DNA of 54,287 nucleotides from assembly GCA_002403205.1 (NCBI GenBank), contig DHHJ01000008.1, forward strand, positions 1-54,287, written 5' to 3'. Under the pieces are notes generated by a model. The model worked only from the letters and a program-made list of their open reading frames with translations, ran no database searches and was not told the origin of the DNA. A program made the translations under genes and the position numbers. Origin of the DNA: Anaerolineaceae bacterium UBA4775. GTDB taxonomy: Bacteria > Chloroflexota > Anaerolineae > Anaerolineales > Anaerolineaceae. Numbering within the stretch: the first letter of the stretch is position 1; every line of letters starts with the position of its first letter. Positions 8,905-17,396 of the stretch are shown in pieces.

Positions 8905-9948
8905 CTAAACCTTGCGTGCGTACGCGCTGGCCCCCATCAATGCAGCGGGTGCGGGCAGATCGATCATGCGCTTCAGACCCGGTGAGGCTGCCACCACATG
9001 CGGGATCATATTGACCGTGATGCCAATCGTCGCTTTGCCCCCCGCAATCTCCGGGTTGATAGCCATATGCACTTCAGGCTCGCCAAAGATGTGGATGTAA
9101 TCTCCGGTAGCCTGGTTCTCCAGGTGCGGGTGGATTTGCTGCGGGTGCACCAACCGAATGACTTCTTCTTCCCCGCGGTAACCCACACCGGTGTGGGCAC
9201 AACCGGCCACCATGCCCGGCTCAACGCTCACGTGCGGCGTCTCGCGGTAGACCTGGCTGATGATCGGCTCCCGGGTCTCTTCAATCCGGTCAACACCCAA
9301 ACCAAGCGCTTCGCTGATCATGTGAATGGATTCGGGAAAGCCGACATGCCCCACGATTGATCCCTCAGACACACCTTTCCGGAAGGCTTCCGGTGTGGTG
9401 CCCACCCCCTGGGTCTCCATTACCGTGGGCCCGTAGGGGCTCAGATCATTGACCCGTGAGGCTTCAATGCGCGTCACACGGTGACAGCCGCCGGTTAACA
9501 CAATCACCAGGTAATCGAGCACATACCCGGGGTTGACACCCGTCCCCAGCACCGTGACCCCATGCTGTTTGGCCAGGTCATCCAACTCCCTGGCGAGTTC
9601 AGGGTTCTGGGCTTCTGCGTCAGCCATTTCCTCGGCGATCGAGATCACGTTGATCCCTGCAGTGATGATTTTGCGCAGGTCAGGCATCTGCCGCGCGGTC
9701 CACGAGGTGGTGGCAATGGTGACGATATCCACATTGGCCTTGTCGAGCACGGTTTCAGGCTGGTCGGTGACGATCACACCCAGGTCCCTCCCCACACCCA
9801 GCACCTGGCCGAGATCTTGCCCTACATAGGCGGGATTGTTGTCTACCGCTGCAACGATCTCAAGGCCGGGTTTTTCGAGCATCAGCCGCGCCATCCCGCT
9901 CCCCATGGCGCCTAACCCCCACTGAAGCACTCGAATTGTATTGTTCAT
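8905..9948 (-). CDS. ord: 2,4-diaminopentanoate dehydrogenase
   Basis: NAD(P)-dependent oxidative deamination of 2,4-diaminopentanoate to 2-amino-4-ketopentanoate. 347 residues; the N-terminal Rossmann motif is LQWGLGAMGSGM (residues about 9-20), followed by a dihydrodipicolinate-reductase-like C-terminal half with GTGVNPGYVLDYL. First gene of the operon, with AAGGAG 6 bases before the ATG. A terminator-like hairpin sits only 29 bp upstream in the leader, so transcription of the whole pathway may be controlled just before this gene. Confidence 0.93.
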   Translation of the reverse strand: MNNTIRVLQWGLGAMGSGMARLMLEKPGLEIVAAVDNNPAYVGQDLGQVLGVGRDLGVIVTDQPETVLDKANVDIVTIATTSWTARQMPDLRKIITAGINVISIAEEMADAEAQNPELARELDDLAKQHGVTVLGTGVNPGYVLDYLVIVLTGGCHRVTRIEASRVNDLSPYGPTVMETQGVGTTPEAFRKGVSEGSIVGHVGFPESIHMISEALGLGVDRIEETREPIISQVYRETPHVSVEPGMVAGCAHTGVGYRGEEEVIRLVHPQQIHPHLENQATGDYIHIFGEPEVHMAINPEIAGGKATIGITVNMIPHVVAASPGLKRMIDLPAPAALMGASAYARKV

Positions 9949-9976
9949 CCAAAACTCCTTACTATATGATTTGGTT

Positions 9977-10004
9977 AAAAAGACCAGTTCGCGAACGAAC
10001 TGGT
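9977..10004 (-). terminator. Terminator-like hairpin in the ornithine operon leader
   Basis: On the minus strand ACCAGTTCG-TTCG-CGAACTGGT forms a perfect 9-bp stem with a tetraloop, followed directly by CTTTTT. It ends 28 bp before the ord ATG. It can be an attenuator for the operon, or a stop for read-through from upstream; the arms also resemble the dispersed palindromes of this window. Confidence 0.55.
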
Positions 10005-10231
10005 GTGATTAATCTCAAAAATTTTCAGTCAGCAAATTTTTCCCCAGGAGCTGGCAGCAAGCGCGCCAAATCGGCATTTTAAGCGCGGGTTTTCCTGCCG
10101 GCGCCTCCCTCAGGGGATGGTTTGTTATTACAAGTGTGCATTGAGGCATTAAATAGTGTCTGGCAATCGCTGATGGTGAGTCAATTAGAAACGATTCAGG
10201 CATAAAAAAGACCGTCCTGCTTGTAACCCCC

Positions 10232-10257
10232 ATTATACCTGAAGTGTGCACTCAGGT
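10232..10257 (-). promoter_or_regulatory. Candidate promoter and operator of the ornithine operon
   Basis: A minus-strand TATAAT occupies 10237-10232. Just upstream is a palindrome, ACCTGA-N9-TCAGGT (10237-10257), which would fill the -10/-35 spacer. There is no good -35 hexamer, which suggests regulator-dependent use. A partial copy of the inner sequence, AAGTGTGCA followed by TGAGG, lies at about 10132-10146. A transcript from here would have a leader of roughly 275 nt before ord. The regulator is not identified. Confidence 0.4.
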
Positions 10258-10359
10258 CGGGCCCGCTTACGGAAAACCAGCCCATTGCGCAATTAACAAG
10301 CAGATTCGTGTATCCTTGGTCAGCCAAGACGAAACCCTGATCGACACCTTGTAAGAAAA

Positions 10360-10388
10360 GGCAGCAGCATGTCGAGCATGCTGCTGCC
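10360..10388 (-). terminator. Intrinsic terminator of the tldD-pmbA operon
   Basis: A perfect 12-bp stem GGCAGCAGCATG/CATGCTGCTGCC with a 5-base loop. On the minus strand it is followed by TTTTCTT. It lies 49 bp after the pmbA stop. The interval 9949-10436 otherwise contains only the leader elements listed separately. Confidence 0.8.
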
Positions 10389-10436
10389 ATAGGTGTGAAA
10401 CTATTTACTGGCAGAACGGACAGCTTAGCCAGCATC

Positions 10437-11822
10437 CTAATATGAACTGTTGGCGTGTGAGATCGCCAGGTCCTTTACATACACAAAATTCGGCACAACC
10501 AACGCCGTCGGATTGCGAGCGCCATAGCTCGACGAGGTGTTATAGGCCACCTGCCCGTCCGACATCCACGCAACCTTTTCACCGAAAATATCCAGCAGGC
10601 TTTGGGTCAGGCGCACATTATACGGCACCACCACAGAGCCATCTTGCTTGAGCAGTAGGGCGCCGAAGCGGGAACTGCCGGTGATCAATCCCTTGGAGGG
10701 ATTGACAAAATTCATATAGTGAATGAAGGGGATATACAGCACATCCTTTTCGCGCGGCGCATTGACCAGTTCCTCAAGGGTGTTGATCGGCTCGTCACCG
10801 GCACCAACAACCAGGCTTTTGTGCATCACGTCGTGCCCGGTTGGCTGGGCACCATATTCATCGGCATCATCCTGGTTCCAGGTGAAGGCCCTGAACACAC
10901 CCTTATCAAAAAGCGTAAACGGTTCACGCCTCACGCCCATCATGTCGCGTGAAAACGGGAAGGTTTCTCTGCGGGAGGGGTCATCCACCAGGGTGAAGGT
11001 CTCACCCAACACCTGCTGGCCCAAATGCTCCTCAGTGAGGAAGGAATACCCGCGCTTCATCATGCCGCCATTGAAACCGATCCAGTTCATGGTATTCACC
11101 AGCTCTGCGGTGGCCGCCGGGCCAAAGACGATATCATATTCACCCAATGGCACCTGCTCTGCAGGGTCATTCTGGTAATGCCCCAGCAGATACGATAGCT
11201 GCCGATGCAATGGCGCCGGGTCCAGGTCGGCTTTCTTTTGGGCTGATTGTTCATCGATCACCTCCCATTTGAGGGTCTTGTGTGAGAGGACCATCGTAAT
11301 CTGTGCATCAGAGGTGGTAAACGCCTGGGCATGCTCCGATTGTGTGTTCATCATCGCGATCACATTTTTACCGCTGGAGTAGATGCCGCCCAGCTTGATC
11401 TGGTCTGATTCCAACCCATCAACGGCCTGGTTGAAGTAATCCAGCTTTTCAGAATTGCTGATCCCTGCCAGATCGGGGTCAAAGGCGAAATCTTCAATAA
11501 TGGTTTCCTGGTAAACAGGGATGGTGGGTTGATAGCTCAACGGTTGGGCATGTTTAACGATCTCTGCAGCCTGCAGCACACCCTGTTTCATATCCTCCAC
11601 CGCATCGAGGTTGGTGATCATCGAAAAACTGGCCCGTTTTTGGTCTTCATAAGCGGTGATTTCGAGGCGCAGGAGGTGTTCGTTGGTATTGAGGGAGATT
11701 GCTGAATTGGCAAAGCGCATCAGGGCACTATCTTCTTCGTGAAAGAAAAATTCAGCTGTAATGCCCTTGTTGAGAGCAAATTTCCGCAGTTCCTGCAACG
11801 TTGTCAACATTTTTTCGTTCAT
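10437..11822 (-). CDS. pmbA: TldE/PmbA-family protein
   Basis: A 461-residue partner of TldD. It shares the two-domain TldD/TldE fold but lacks the HExxxH zinc motif, as expected for the non-catalytic subunit. The C-terminal Gly/Ser-rich segment (INPSKGLITGSSRFGALL type) is typical. TldD and TldE form a heterodimeric protease that, in other bacteria, degrades unfolded peptides and matures ribosomally made peptides. The gene starts 2 bp after tldD ends, with GGAGAG before the ATG, and ends at a strong terminator. Family is secure; substrate is not known here, and no precursor peptide is evident nearby. Confidence 0.9.
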   Translation of the reverse strand: MNEKMLTTLQELRKFALNKGITAEFFFHEEDSALMRFANSAISLNTNEHLLRLEITAYEDQKRASFSMITNLDAVEDMKQGVLQAAEIVKHAQPLSYQPTIPVYQETIIEDFAFDPDLAGISNSEKLDYFNQAVDGLESDQIKLGGIYSSGKNVIAMMNTQSEHAQAFTTSDAQITMVLSHKTLKWEVIDEQSAQKKADLDPAPLHRQLSYLLGHYQNDPAEQVPLGEYDIVFGPAATAELVNTMNWIGFNGGMMKRGYSFLTEEHLGQQVLGETFTLVDDPSRRETFPFSRDMMGVRREPFTLFDKGVFRAFTWNQDDADEYGAQPTGHDVMHKSLVVGAGDEPINTLEELVNAPREKDVLYIPFIHYMNFVNPSKGLITGSSRFGALLLKQDGSVVVPYNVRLTQSLLDIFGEKVAWMSDGQVAYNTSSSYGARNPTALVVPNFVYVKDLAISHANSSY

Positions 11823-11824
11823 TA

Positions 11825-13279
11825 TTACTCTCCAATCCTCACATCATCAAACCGGCAAACGGGAATGCCGTGCCCCAGCTGCATGATCTGGCTGGGCTGC
11901 CCTTTACCGCAATTATCAACATACTTCAGCTCCCAGGTCGATTCATCCCCAACGGCAGAAAGCGCATTGTAGAACTTGAGCGTGTCTCCCTTATAGGTGG
12001 CATTCTTGACCACCTGGGTGATCTCGCCCTCCTCAACCAGCCAGCCAATCTCCGTGGCGAAGTGGAACTGCTCCCGGTTCGAACCGATCGACCAGCTTTT
12101 ATCGCCATCCAGCACGATCCCCTTCTCCGTGTTCTTAATGATATCTTCCAGAGTTCCATCGGTGCCCGGGTCAATGTTGATATTGGTCATCCGCTCAATG
12201 GGCACCCGGTAAAACGCAGTGGCCCGATTGGCCCCGCTGCTGCCCTGAAAAATCGGCTTGCGGGCAGTCGCGTTGGCTTCTTCGACCATTTGCCTGCCGG
12301 TGATCGCCCCTACCAGGATGCCCTTATCGATCAGCAGGTTATCCTGGGCTGGCACGCCATCATCATCGTAGCCAAAACTGCCCGGGCTGTTGGTGACGGT
12401 GGCATTTGCGCGTGCCGTCAGCTTTTCGGAGCCATAGCGCAGGTTACCAAAATCCCCCAGGGTCACAAACGATCCCCCAGCAAAGGCCAGCTCGTATCCC
12501 AGGATGCGGTCCAGTTCAAGGGCGTGCCCGATCGTTTCATGGGTTTGCAGGAACATAATGCCGGGCAAGAGGATCACCGAACGGTCCTCCTTGGGGCATG
12601 GTTCTGCTTTCAAGACCTGGTTGAGCTCACGCACGATCCGTTCGCCCTCCCGGGTGAACAGCGTTTGATCGATTGTCTCCCAACCCCGGGTATCGCCCAA
12701 TCGAGAGGGGCGAAAAGTGCGCTCATGTGCTGCGCCATCTGCATCCATGCCCATCACACCAAGCGAGGGAAACACCTCGATGATGTTCTTTTCGATCTCA
12801 CTCCCCTCCGAGTCGAAGTAAAGGATCTGCTTGCGCATGAAGGTCAGCCTGACAATGCGCTGGGTCACACCGGGCTGATCGAGCAGTTGATCCATCTCTT
12901 TCAGAAAGCCAACCTTTTCGCCGTAGGGAATGGTAAAGGGATCAATTTGGTTGGGGCTCGAAAATGACGCCTGAACAGCATCTTTTTCTGCCAGGCGGAT
13001 CGGAAAGGTCACCCTTTCTGCCGCAGTGCGGGCATTATCCAGGGCTTTATCAAACAAACCGGTGAGATTATTCATGTCTGACGAAGCAGAGAAACCCCAG
13101 GCGCCCTGGTGCAGCACCCGCACACCCATCCCGCTCTCCCGGCTGGCACTGGCGTGCTTCAAATTGCCATTCCACATCGTGAGGTGATTGGCTTCCTCAA
13201 CCGGGTACCAGCGTGCATCCGCATAAACGGCACCCGAAGATACAACCCGATCAATTTGCGCTTTGATTTGTTGGTGCAT
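11825..13279 (-). CDS. tldD: Metalloprotease TldD
   Basis: A 484-residue zinc protease subunit. The metal motif HETIGH (H247, E248, H252) is visible, followed by the family's ALELDRILG. It forms the active heterodimer with the PmbA/TldE product encoded 2 bp downstream. The ATG at 13279 is preferred because GGAGG stands 7 bases upstream; an in-frame start at 13348 would add 23 residues without a ribosome-binding site. Pairs of this type are widespread in bacteria and archaea. Confidence 0.92.
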   Translation of the reverse strand: MHQQIKAQIDRVVSSGAVYADARWYPVEEANHLTMWNGNLKHASASRESGMGVRVLHQGAWGFSASSDMNNLTGLFDKALDNARTAAERVTFPIRLAEKDAVQASFSSPNQIDPFTIPYGEKVGFLKEMDQLLDQPGVTQRIVRLTFMRKQILYFDSEGSEIEKNIIEVFPSLGVMGMDADGAAHERTFRPSRLGDTRGWETIDQTLFTREGERIVRELNQVLKAEPCPKEDRSVILLPGIMFLQTHETIGHALELDRILGYELAFAGGSFVTLGDFGNLRYGSEKLTARANATVTNSPGSFGYDDDGVPAQDNLLIDKGILVGAITGRQMVEEANATARKPIFQGSSGANRATAFYRVPIERMTNINIDPGTDGTLEDIIKNTEKGIVLDGDKSWSIGSNREQFHFATEIGWLVEEGEITQVVKNATYKGDTLKFYNALSAVGDESTWELKYVDNCGKGQPSQIMQLGHGIPVCRFDDVRIGE

Positions 13280-13413
13280 AAAAGAACCTCCGTAATTTTT
13301 GATCAACGTCCTGTGCAGTACCACAGGAAAATTGCTTATCTTTAACAAACCCCTTAGGAGTATATCAGGTTTTTACAGGCTTTAACGCTCAAATATGACT
13401 GGCACGTTTTAAG

Positions 13414-13617
13414 TCAGCCCGCGAAGCGCACAAACACGCTCATCTGCGACTGTCCACGATTGCCCCATAGATGATAAGGGATAAAGGTCAATGCCTCGCC
13501 ACTGGTGCTCTGTCCCTTGATCACAACGATCCCGCCAAACAGGTCTGCCGAGGCTGCCGTTAGCCCAGATGGGTCGACCCGGCAGGTGAAAATATCCACA
13601 CCGGGGTTCTTAAAAGA
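13414..13617 (-). pseudogene. C-terminal remnant of a GH127-type glycosidase
   Basis: An open stretch of 67 codons with no upstream start region. Its translation has LFGGIVVIKGQ followed by LTFIPYHLWGNRGQSQM, which resembles the C-terminal end of DUF1680/GH127 beta-L-arabinofuranosidase-like proteins (there typically IPYYAWANRG..EM). The intact family has about 600 residues or more, so only the tail survives. It is cut off on its N-terminal side by an in-frame TAA at 13618-13620, exactly inside the 19-bp direct repeat described next. I infer a deletion or insertion event at that repeat. Confidence 0.55.
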
Positions 13618-13650
13618 TTACTCTCGCGATACAACCCCCCCCCCTGCGCT

Positions 13651-13710
13651 CGGTCAGGAGACCGTCGCAATCAAAAATCATACGATCTCGCTGGTCTCCA
13701 GACCAGCGAG
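13651..13710. repeat. Two GGTC/GACC palindromes
   Basis: CGGTC-AGGA-GACCG lies at 13651-13664, and an 11-bp-arm palindrome CTCGCTGGTCT/AGACCAGCGAG with CC centre at 13687-13710. They share a core with the palindromes at the left end of the window and at 13857-13884. Confidence 0.65.
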
Positions 13711-13735
13711 CAAACAATAAGAGGCCAACATCTTT

Positions 13736-13768
13736 GTCATCGCGAGCGTAGCGAAGCGATCTCAGATT
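13736..13768. repeat. Widespread intergenic repeat (GTCATCGCGAGCG... type)
   Basis: The segment with GTCATCGCGAGCGTAGCGAA then GCGATCTCAG has the look of a short intergenic repeat I have seen in many bacterial genomes (often TCATTGCGAGCG.AGCGAAGC). Function unknown; no coding. Confidence 0.5.
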
Positions 13769-13856
13769 TTGCTATCCATTATGAGCTGTTTGGTCTCACA
13801 AAAATTCCAACCTCCGGGGAACTTAAAAGATTACTCTCGCAACACAAACCTCCCAG

Positions 13857-13884
13857 ATCTTGCTGGTCTCCAGACCAGCAAGAT
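13857..13884. repeat. 13-bp-arm palindrome
   Basis: ATCTTGCTGGTCT and AGACCAGCAAGAT are perfect inverted arms around CC. It sits 43 bp before the spermidine-synthase-like gene and directly after the second copy of the 19-bp direct repeat. It has no T-run, so it is grouped with the dispersed palindromes. Confidence 0.7.
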
Positions 13885-13926
13885 GACTTATCCAAACGCT
13901 GTCACTTTCCCGAATCGTAAAAATCA

Positions 13927-16464
13927 ATGATAAACTATGCTCAAGAAAGCCTGTTACTCACTGATCAAAACCTATCCAGCAAGGTTATTCCGGTGAACAC
14001 AGCCAAAACCTCCTTCAAAAGCCTCTCCTGGGGGTCGGCGGGCTTGCTGTTGGTCTCAGCAGCATCGTTAACTTTCCAGATCAACCTAACACGCCTCTTT
14101 TCAGTCTCCCAGTTCTACCATTTCGCCTTCATGGCCGTCAGCATCGCCCTGCTCGGCATGGGCGCCAGCGGCACTGTCCTGGCACTACGCAAGGAAAAAC
14201 CCAACAGGTGCAACAGTCGCAATTACCAGTGGCTGGCGCTGGCCTCCGGCCTGAGCATGCTGGGTGCCTATTTGCTCGTTAACCAAGTACCGTTTGATTC
14301 CTTCAGCATGTTCGTAAATCCGATCCAGATCCTGATCCTGCTGCTGCATTATGCTGCCCTGGCATCCCCTTTCTTTTTCACCGGGATGACCATCGGCATG
14401 CTCCTGAGGGAATCTAGCACAGCCAGCGGAGAAGTCTACGCCGTCAACCTGGTCGGCTCAGCCCTCGGGTGCCTGGCTGCAGTCATCATCCCCTCCTGGG
14501 TGGGCGCGGTGGGCACGGTGACTTTCAGCGCTGCTATCGCTTCCCTGGCTGGGCTGTGCTTTCTACTGGAACGCAATCAGACCCCGTTAGGCCCAATCCA
14601 ATGGAGAGATACCCTGCCGGGTGCCCTTTCAACAATCTTGGCCATTGGGTCGCTCCTGATGACGGTGCAAACTCATTCTGGCCAGGTTCCCGACAGTTTA
14701 GAAGTGCATATCTCCCCTTACAAGAGCATCGCTTATGCCCTGCAAAACCCCGATGCTGAGGTGATCAGCACACGCTGGAACAACATCTCGAAAGTCCAGG
14801 TCGTGCGCAGCCCGAGCCTGCACTCGGTGCCCGGGCTATCCTACCGCTACCTCGAACCGCTGCCACAGGTTGATGCCCTCTTTGTGGATGGTGGCAATAT
14901 GACCCCCATCCTGCCACCCGAGGCTGAAGTCCAATTTGCTGAATATCTGCCCGCTGCCATCGCCTTCCAGCTCAGGCCTGCAGCGCATGTGCTGATCCTC
15001 GAGCCACGTGGCGGGTTGGATATCCAGGCTGCCCTGGGGCTGGGCGCAGGCCAGGTCACTGCCGTGGAAGGCAACCCCCTGATCGTAGCGGCAGCGCCGG
15101 CGGCCTACCAGCATCCACAGGTGACCTGGGTGCCATCCAGCGGACGCAGTTACCTGCGCACAGCCCAAGGGCGTTACGACATCATCCAGCTCCCGCTGAC
15201 AGATAGTTACCAACCCGTCGGGTCGGGTGCCTATTCCCTCGGGGAGGATTACCGCTTTACCGTCGAAGCCTTTCAGGATATGCTGGCAGGGCTGCAACCC
15301 GACGGCCTGCTGGTGATCACCCGCTGGCTGCAGGAAGTCCCCAGCGAATGGCTGCGGGTCTTCACCCTGGCGGTAACCGCACTGGAGCGAATGGGTATGG
15401 ACCCTGGCATGCAGATCATCGCCCTGCGCGGGTACAACACTGGCACGCTGCTGGTTAAGAACGGCGCTTTCACCCCGGCAGAAGTGGACCTCGTGCGCCA
15501 GTTCGCCGCTGAAAAGGCTTTCGACCTGGTGTTTGCCCCAAATCTTGAGCCGACTGAGGTCAACCGCTTCAATATCCTCCCGGAACCTGTTTACCACCGT
15601 GCTTTCACCCAATTTTTAGCCGCCGACCCGCACAGTGACTTCTACCGGGCATACCCCTTCGCGGTGGAACCCCCCACCGACGACCATCCCTTCTTCAACC
15701 ACTATTTCAAGTGGTCACAGCTCGGGGAAATCCTGCGTACACTGGGGATCACCTGGCAGCCCTTCGGCGGCGCCGGGTACCTGGTGATATTGGTCATTTT
15801 TGCCCTGGCAGTGCTGCTTTCCGGGGTGATGATCCTGCTGCCGGCGGCCTGGGTCAGACAGGGCAGGACCCAAACTGCACCCAGGCGCATCCCAACCTAT
15901 TTCGCGATGATCGGCTTTGCCTTTATGCTGGTGGAGATCCCCCTCATCCAGCGCTTTATCCTGCTGCTAGACCAGCCGACCTATGCCCTGGCAGCCGTTC
16001 TTTTCGGCATCCTGCTGTTCTCAGGGCTGGGCAGCCGCTTTGGCAGCCATGAATTCAAGCTCTCCCACGCGCTCATCGCATTGTGTAGCTTGCTGCTGAT
16101 TTACAGCCTGGTATTGCCCAGCCTTTTACATGCGGCGCTGGGATTAAGCCTGCCATGGCGGCTCTTGATCACACTGCTGCTGATCGCACCGCTGGGATTC
16201 CTGATGGGCATCCCCTTCCCATCCGGTTTGGCCTGGATGCATCGCGCCCTTGCCCGTGAAGAGGTCTCCGTCCGCCGCTGGATGGTCGCCTGGATTTGGG
16301 CGGTCAACGGGGCCAGTTCTGTGCTGGCATCCATCCTGGCTTCATTGCTGGCGCTCAGCTTTGGCTTCAATGCGACTTTTGCACTGGGAATGGGATGTTA
16401 TGCCCTGGCGTGGCTGCTTTCACGGGGAAAATCAGGAAAAAAAGCGCTAAATGGGCTTCAGTAA
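13927..16464 (+). CDS. Membrane spermidine-synthase-like protein
   Basis: 845 residues. An N-terminal membrane part with about seven segments (to about residue 250) is followed by a soluble SAM-methyltransferase-like domain (VLILEPRGGLDIQAALGLGA near residue 360, then VEGNP) and a second membrane part after about residue 620. This order, membrane-domain plus spermine/spermidine-synthase-like fold, is frequent in environmental bacteria. The aspartates expected at a polyamine-synthase active site are not evident where the chain reads YDIIQLPLTDSYQ, so it is unlikely to be a simple aminopropyltransferase. Substrate unknown. The start at ATG 13927 lacks a clear ribosome-binding site; a GTG 66 bp downstream is possible. 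Confidence 0.65.
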   Translation: MINYAQESLLLTDQNLSSKVIPVNTAKTSFKSLSWGSAGLLLVSAASLTFQINLTRLFSVSQFYHFAFMAVSIALLGMGASGTVLALRKEKPNRCNSRNYQWLALASGLSMLGAYLLVNQVPFDSFSMFVNPIQILILLLHYAALASPFFFTGMTIGMLLRESSTASGEVYAVNLVGSALGCLAAVIIPSWVGAVGTVTFSAAIASLAGLCFLLERNQTPLGPIQWRDTLPGALSTILAIGSLLMTVQTHSGQVPDSLEVHISPYKSIAYALQNPDAEVISTRWNNISKVQVVRSPSLHSVPGLSYRYLEPLPQVDALFVDGGNMTPILPPEAEVQFAEYLPAAIAFQLRPAAHVLILEPRGGLDIQAALGLGAGQVTAVEGNPLIVAAAPAAYQHPQVTWVPSSGRSYLRTAQGRYDIIQLPLTDSYQPVGSGAYSLGEDYRFTVEAFQDMLAGLQPDGLLVITRWLQEVPSEWLRVFTLAVTALERMGMDPGMQIIALRGYNTGTLLVKNGAFTPAEVDLVRQFAAEKAFDLVFAPNLEPTEVNRFNILPEPVYHRAFTQFLAADPHSDFYRAYPFAVEPPTDDHPFFNHYFKWSQLGEILRTLGITWQPFGGAGYLVILVIFALAVLLSGVMILLPAAWVRQGRTQTAPRRIPTYFAMIGFAFMLVEIPLIQRFILLLDQPTYALAAVLFGILLFSGLGSRFGSHEFKLSHALIALCSLLLIYSLVLPSLLHAALGLSLPWRLLITLLLIAPLGFLMGIPFPSGLAWMHRALAREEVSVRRWMVAWIWAVNGASSVLASILASLLALSFGFNATFALGMGCYALAWLLSRGKSGKKALNGLQ

Positions 16465-16486
16465 CTCACCTCAACCTGCCGACCGA

Positions 16487-17305
16487 TTACTGCCCTTCGA
16501 TCCCTTCGCCGGTGAAGGGCACAAAGCGGACACTACCCATATTCAGGGCAGATAATTCCCCCTCCTGTTTGATAAACTTCCACAAAGTTTGGGTAAAGCC
16601 TGGCGGCCCGATGGGGATGACCAGCACACCGCCTTCAGCGAGCTGCTCAGCCAGGGGTGCGGGCATGTGATCGGGTGCTGCCGTCACAATGATGGCGTCA
16701 AACGGCGCAAATTCCTCCCAGCCGTAATAGCCGTCCCCTGCTTTGGTCTTGACCTCCGCATACCCAAGTTCGCTGAGGATTCCGGCAGCCCGTTCGTGCA
16801 GCTCGGGCACAATTTCAATCGAGTAAACCTCCACATACCCCAATTCAGCCAGGATGGCAGCCTGGTAGCCTGACCCTGTGCCGATCTCAAGCACCCTTTC
16901 ACCGGGGGTGAGGTCCAGCAATTCCGTCATCAGGGCGACCAGCGAAGGTTGTGAGATGGTCTGCCCATACCCGATCGGGAGGGCCGTATCCTGGTAAGCA
17001 TTTTCAACCAGGTTTTCGGGGACAAATCGATGGCGTGGCACTGCGCCAAGCGCGCGAATCACATCTTCATCCTGCAGGTTCTGAACGCGCACCGCATGTG
17101 CCGTCAGCCGCTGCCGGGCTTCGATGAAGTCGACGCTTTCCTCCGGCTCCCCGGCAACCTCAGGCGTGTCAACAGGGGAAACGGGCTGGTCTGCCTGCTG
17201 GGGGGCACACCCAGAAGTCACCAGCACGATTACCGCAAACACCCAGGCAACCCGGTTCAGGACCACCTTGGATGGATTCGTGTGCCGTACATACGCTGGC
17301 ATCAT
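16487..17305 (-). CDS. Protein-L-isoaspartate O-methyltransferase, exported lipoprotein form
   Basis: About 272 residues. The C-terminal 200 residues are a PCMT domain: substrate-side segment RHRFVPENLVENAYQDTALP, then the SAM motif VLEIGTGSGYQAAIL. It methylates isoaspartyl residues for repair of aged proteins. Unlike the cytosolic enzyme, it starts with a basic stretch, a hydrophobic segment and VTSGC, a lipobox-like site (position -3 is Thr rather than Leu), followed by a Pro/Glu-rich linker. I infer export and membrane anchoring. Start chosen at 17305 because AAAGGGGA is just upstream; the ATG at 17326 adds seven residues and has no good site. How an exported enzyme would obtain SAM is unclear. 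Confidence 0.8.
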   Translation of the reverse strand: MMPAYVRHTNPSKVVLNRVAWVFAVIVLVTSGCAPQQADQPVSPVDTPEVAGEPEESVDFIEARQRLTAHAVRVQNLQDEDVIRALGAVPRHRFVPENLVENAYQDTALPIGYGQTISQPSLVALMTELLDLTPGERVLEIGTGSGYQAAILAELGYVEVYSIEIVPELHERAAGILSELGYAEVKTKAGDGYYGWEEFAPFDAIIVTAAPDHMPAPLAEQLAEGGVLVIPIGPPGFTQTLWKFIKQEGELSALNMGSVRFVPFTGEGIEGQ

Positions 17306-17396
17306 TCTTCCCCTTTCAATCGTCATTTCCAGTTCAGGTCAACATCAACACCTATATGCGGCCTTAATCCAACCCGGATTGAGCATCTCGCGGTGG

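Larger units (their letters stand above)
13601..13854. repeat. Direct repeat pair with enclosed palindromes
   Basis: CTTAAAAGATTACTCTCGC occurs exactly at 13609-13627 and 13822-13840, each preceded by CCGGGG and followed by a related C-rich tail, 213 bp apart. The first copy truncates the glycosidase remnant. Between and next to them lie palindromes and a widespread intergenic repeat, so the gap 13349-13926 looks like a hot spot for small repeat elements. No transposase is present. Confidence 0.65.

Noticed and set aside
10015..10203. A 62-codon frame on the minus strand in the ornithine operon leader
   Set aside because: It has no recognisable family, only a doubtful ribosome-binding site, and overlaps the leader elements. 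A leader peptide cannot be excluded but is not supported.
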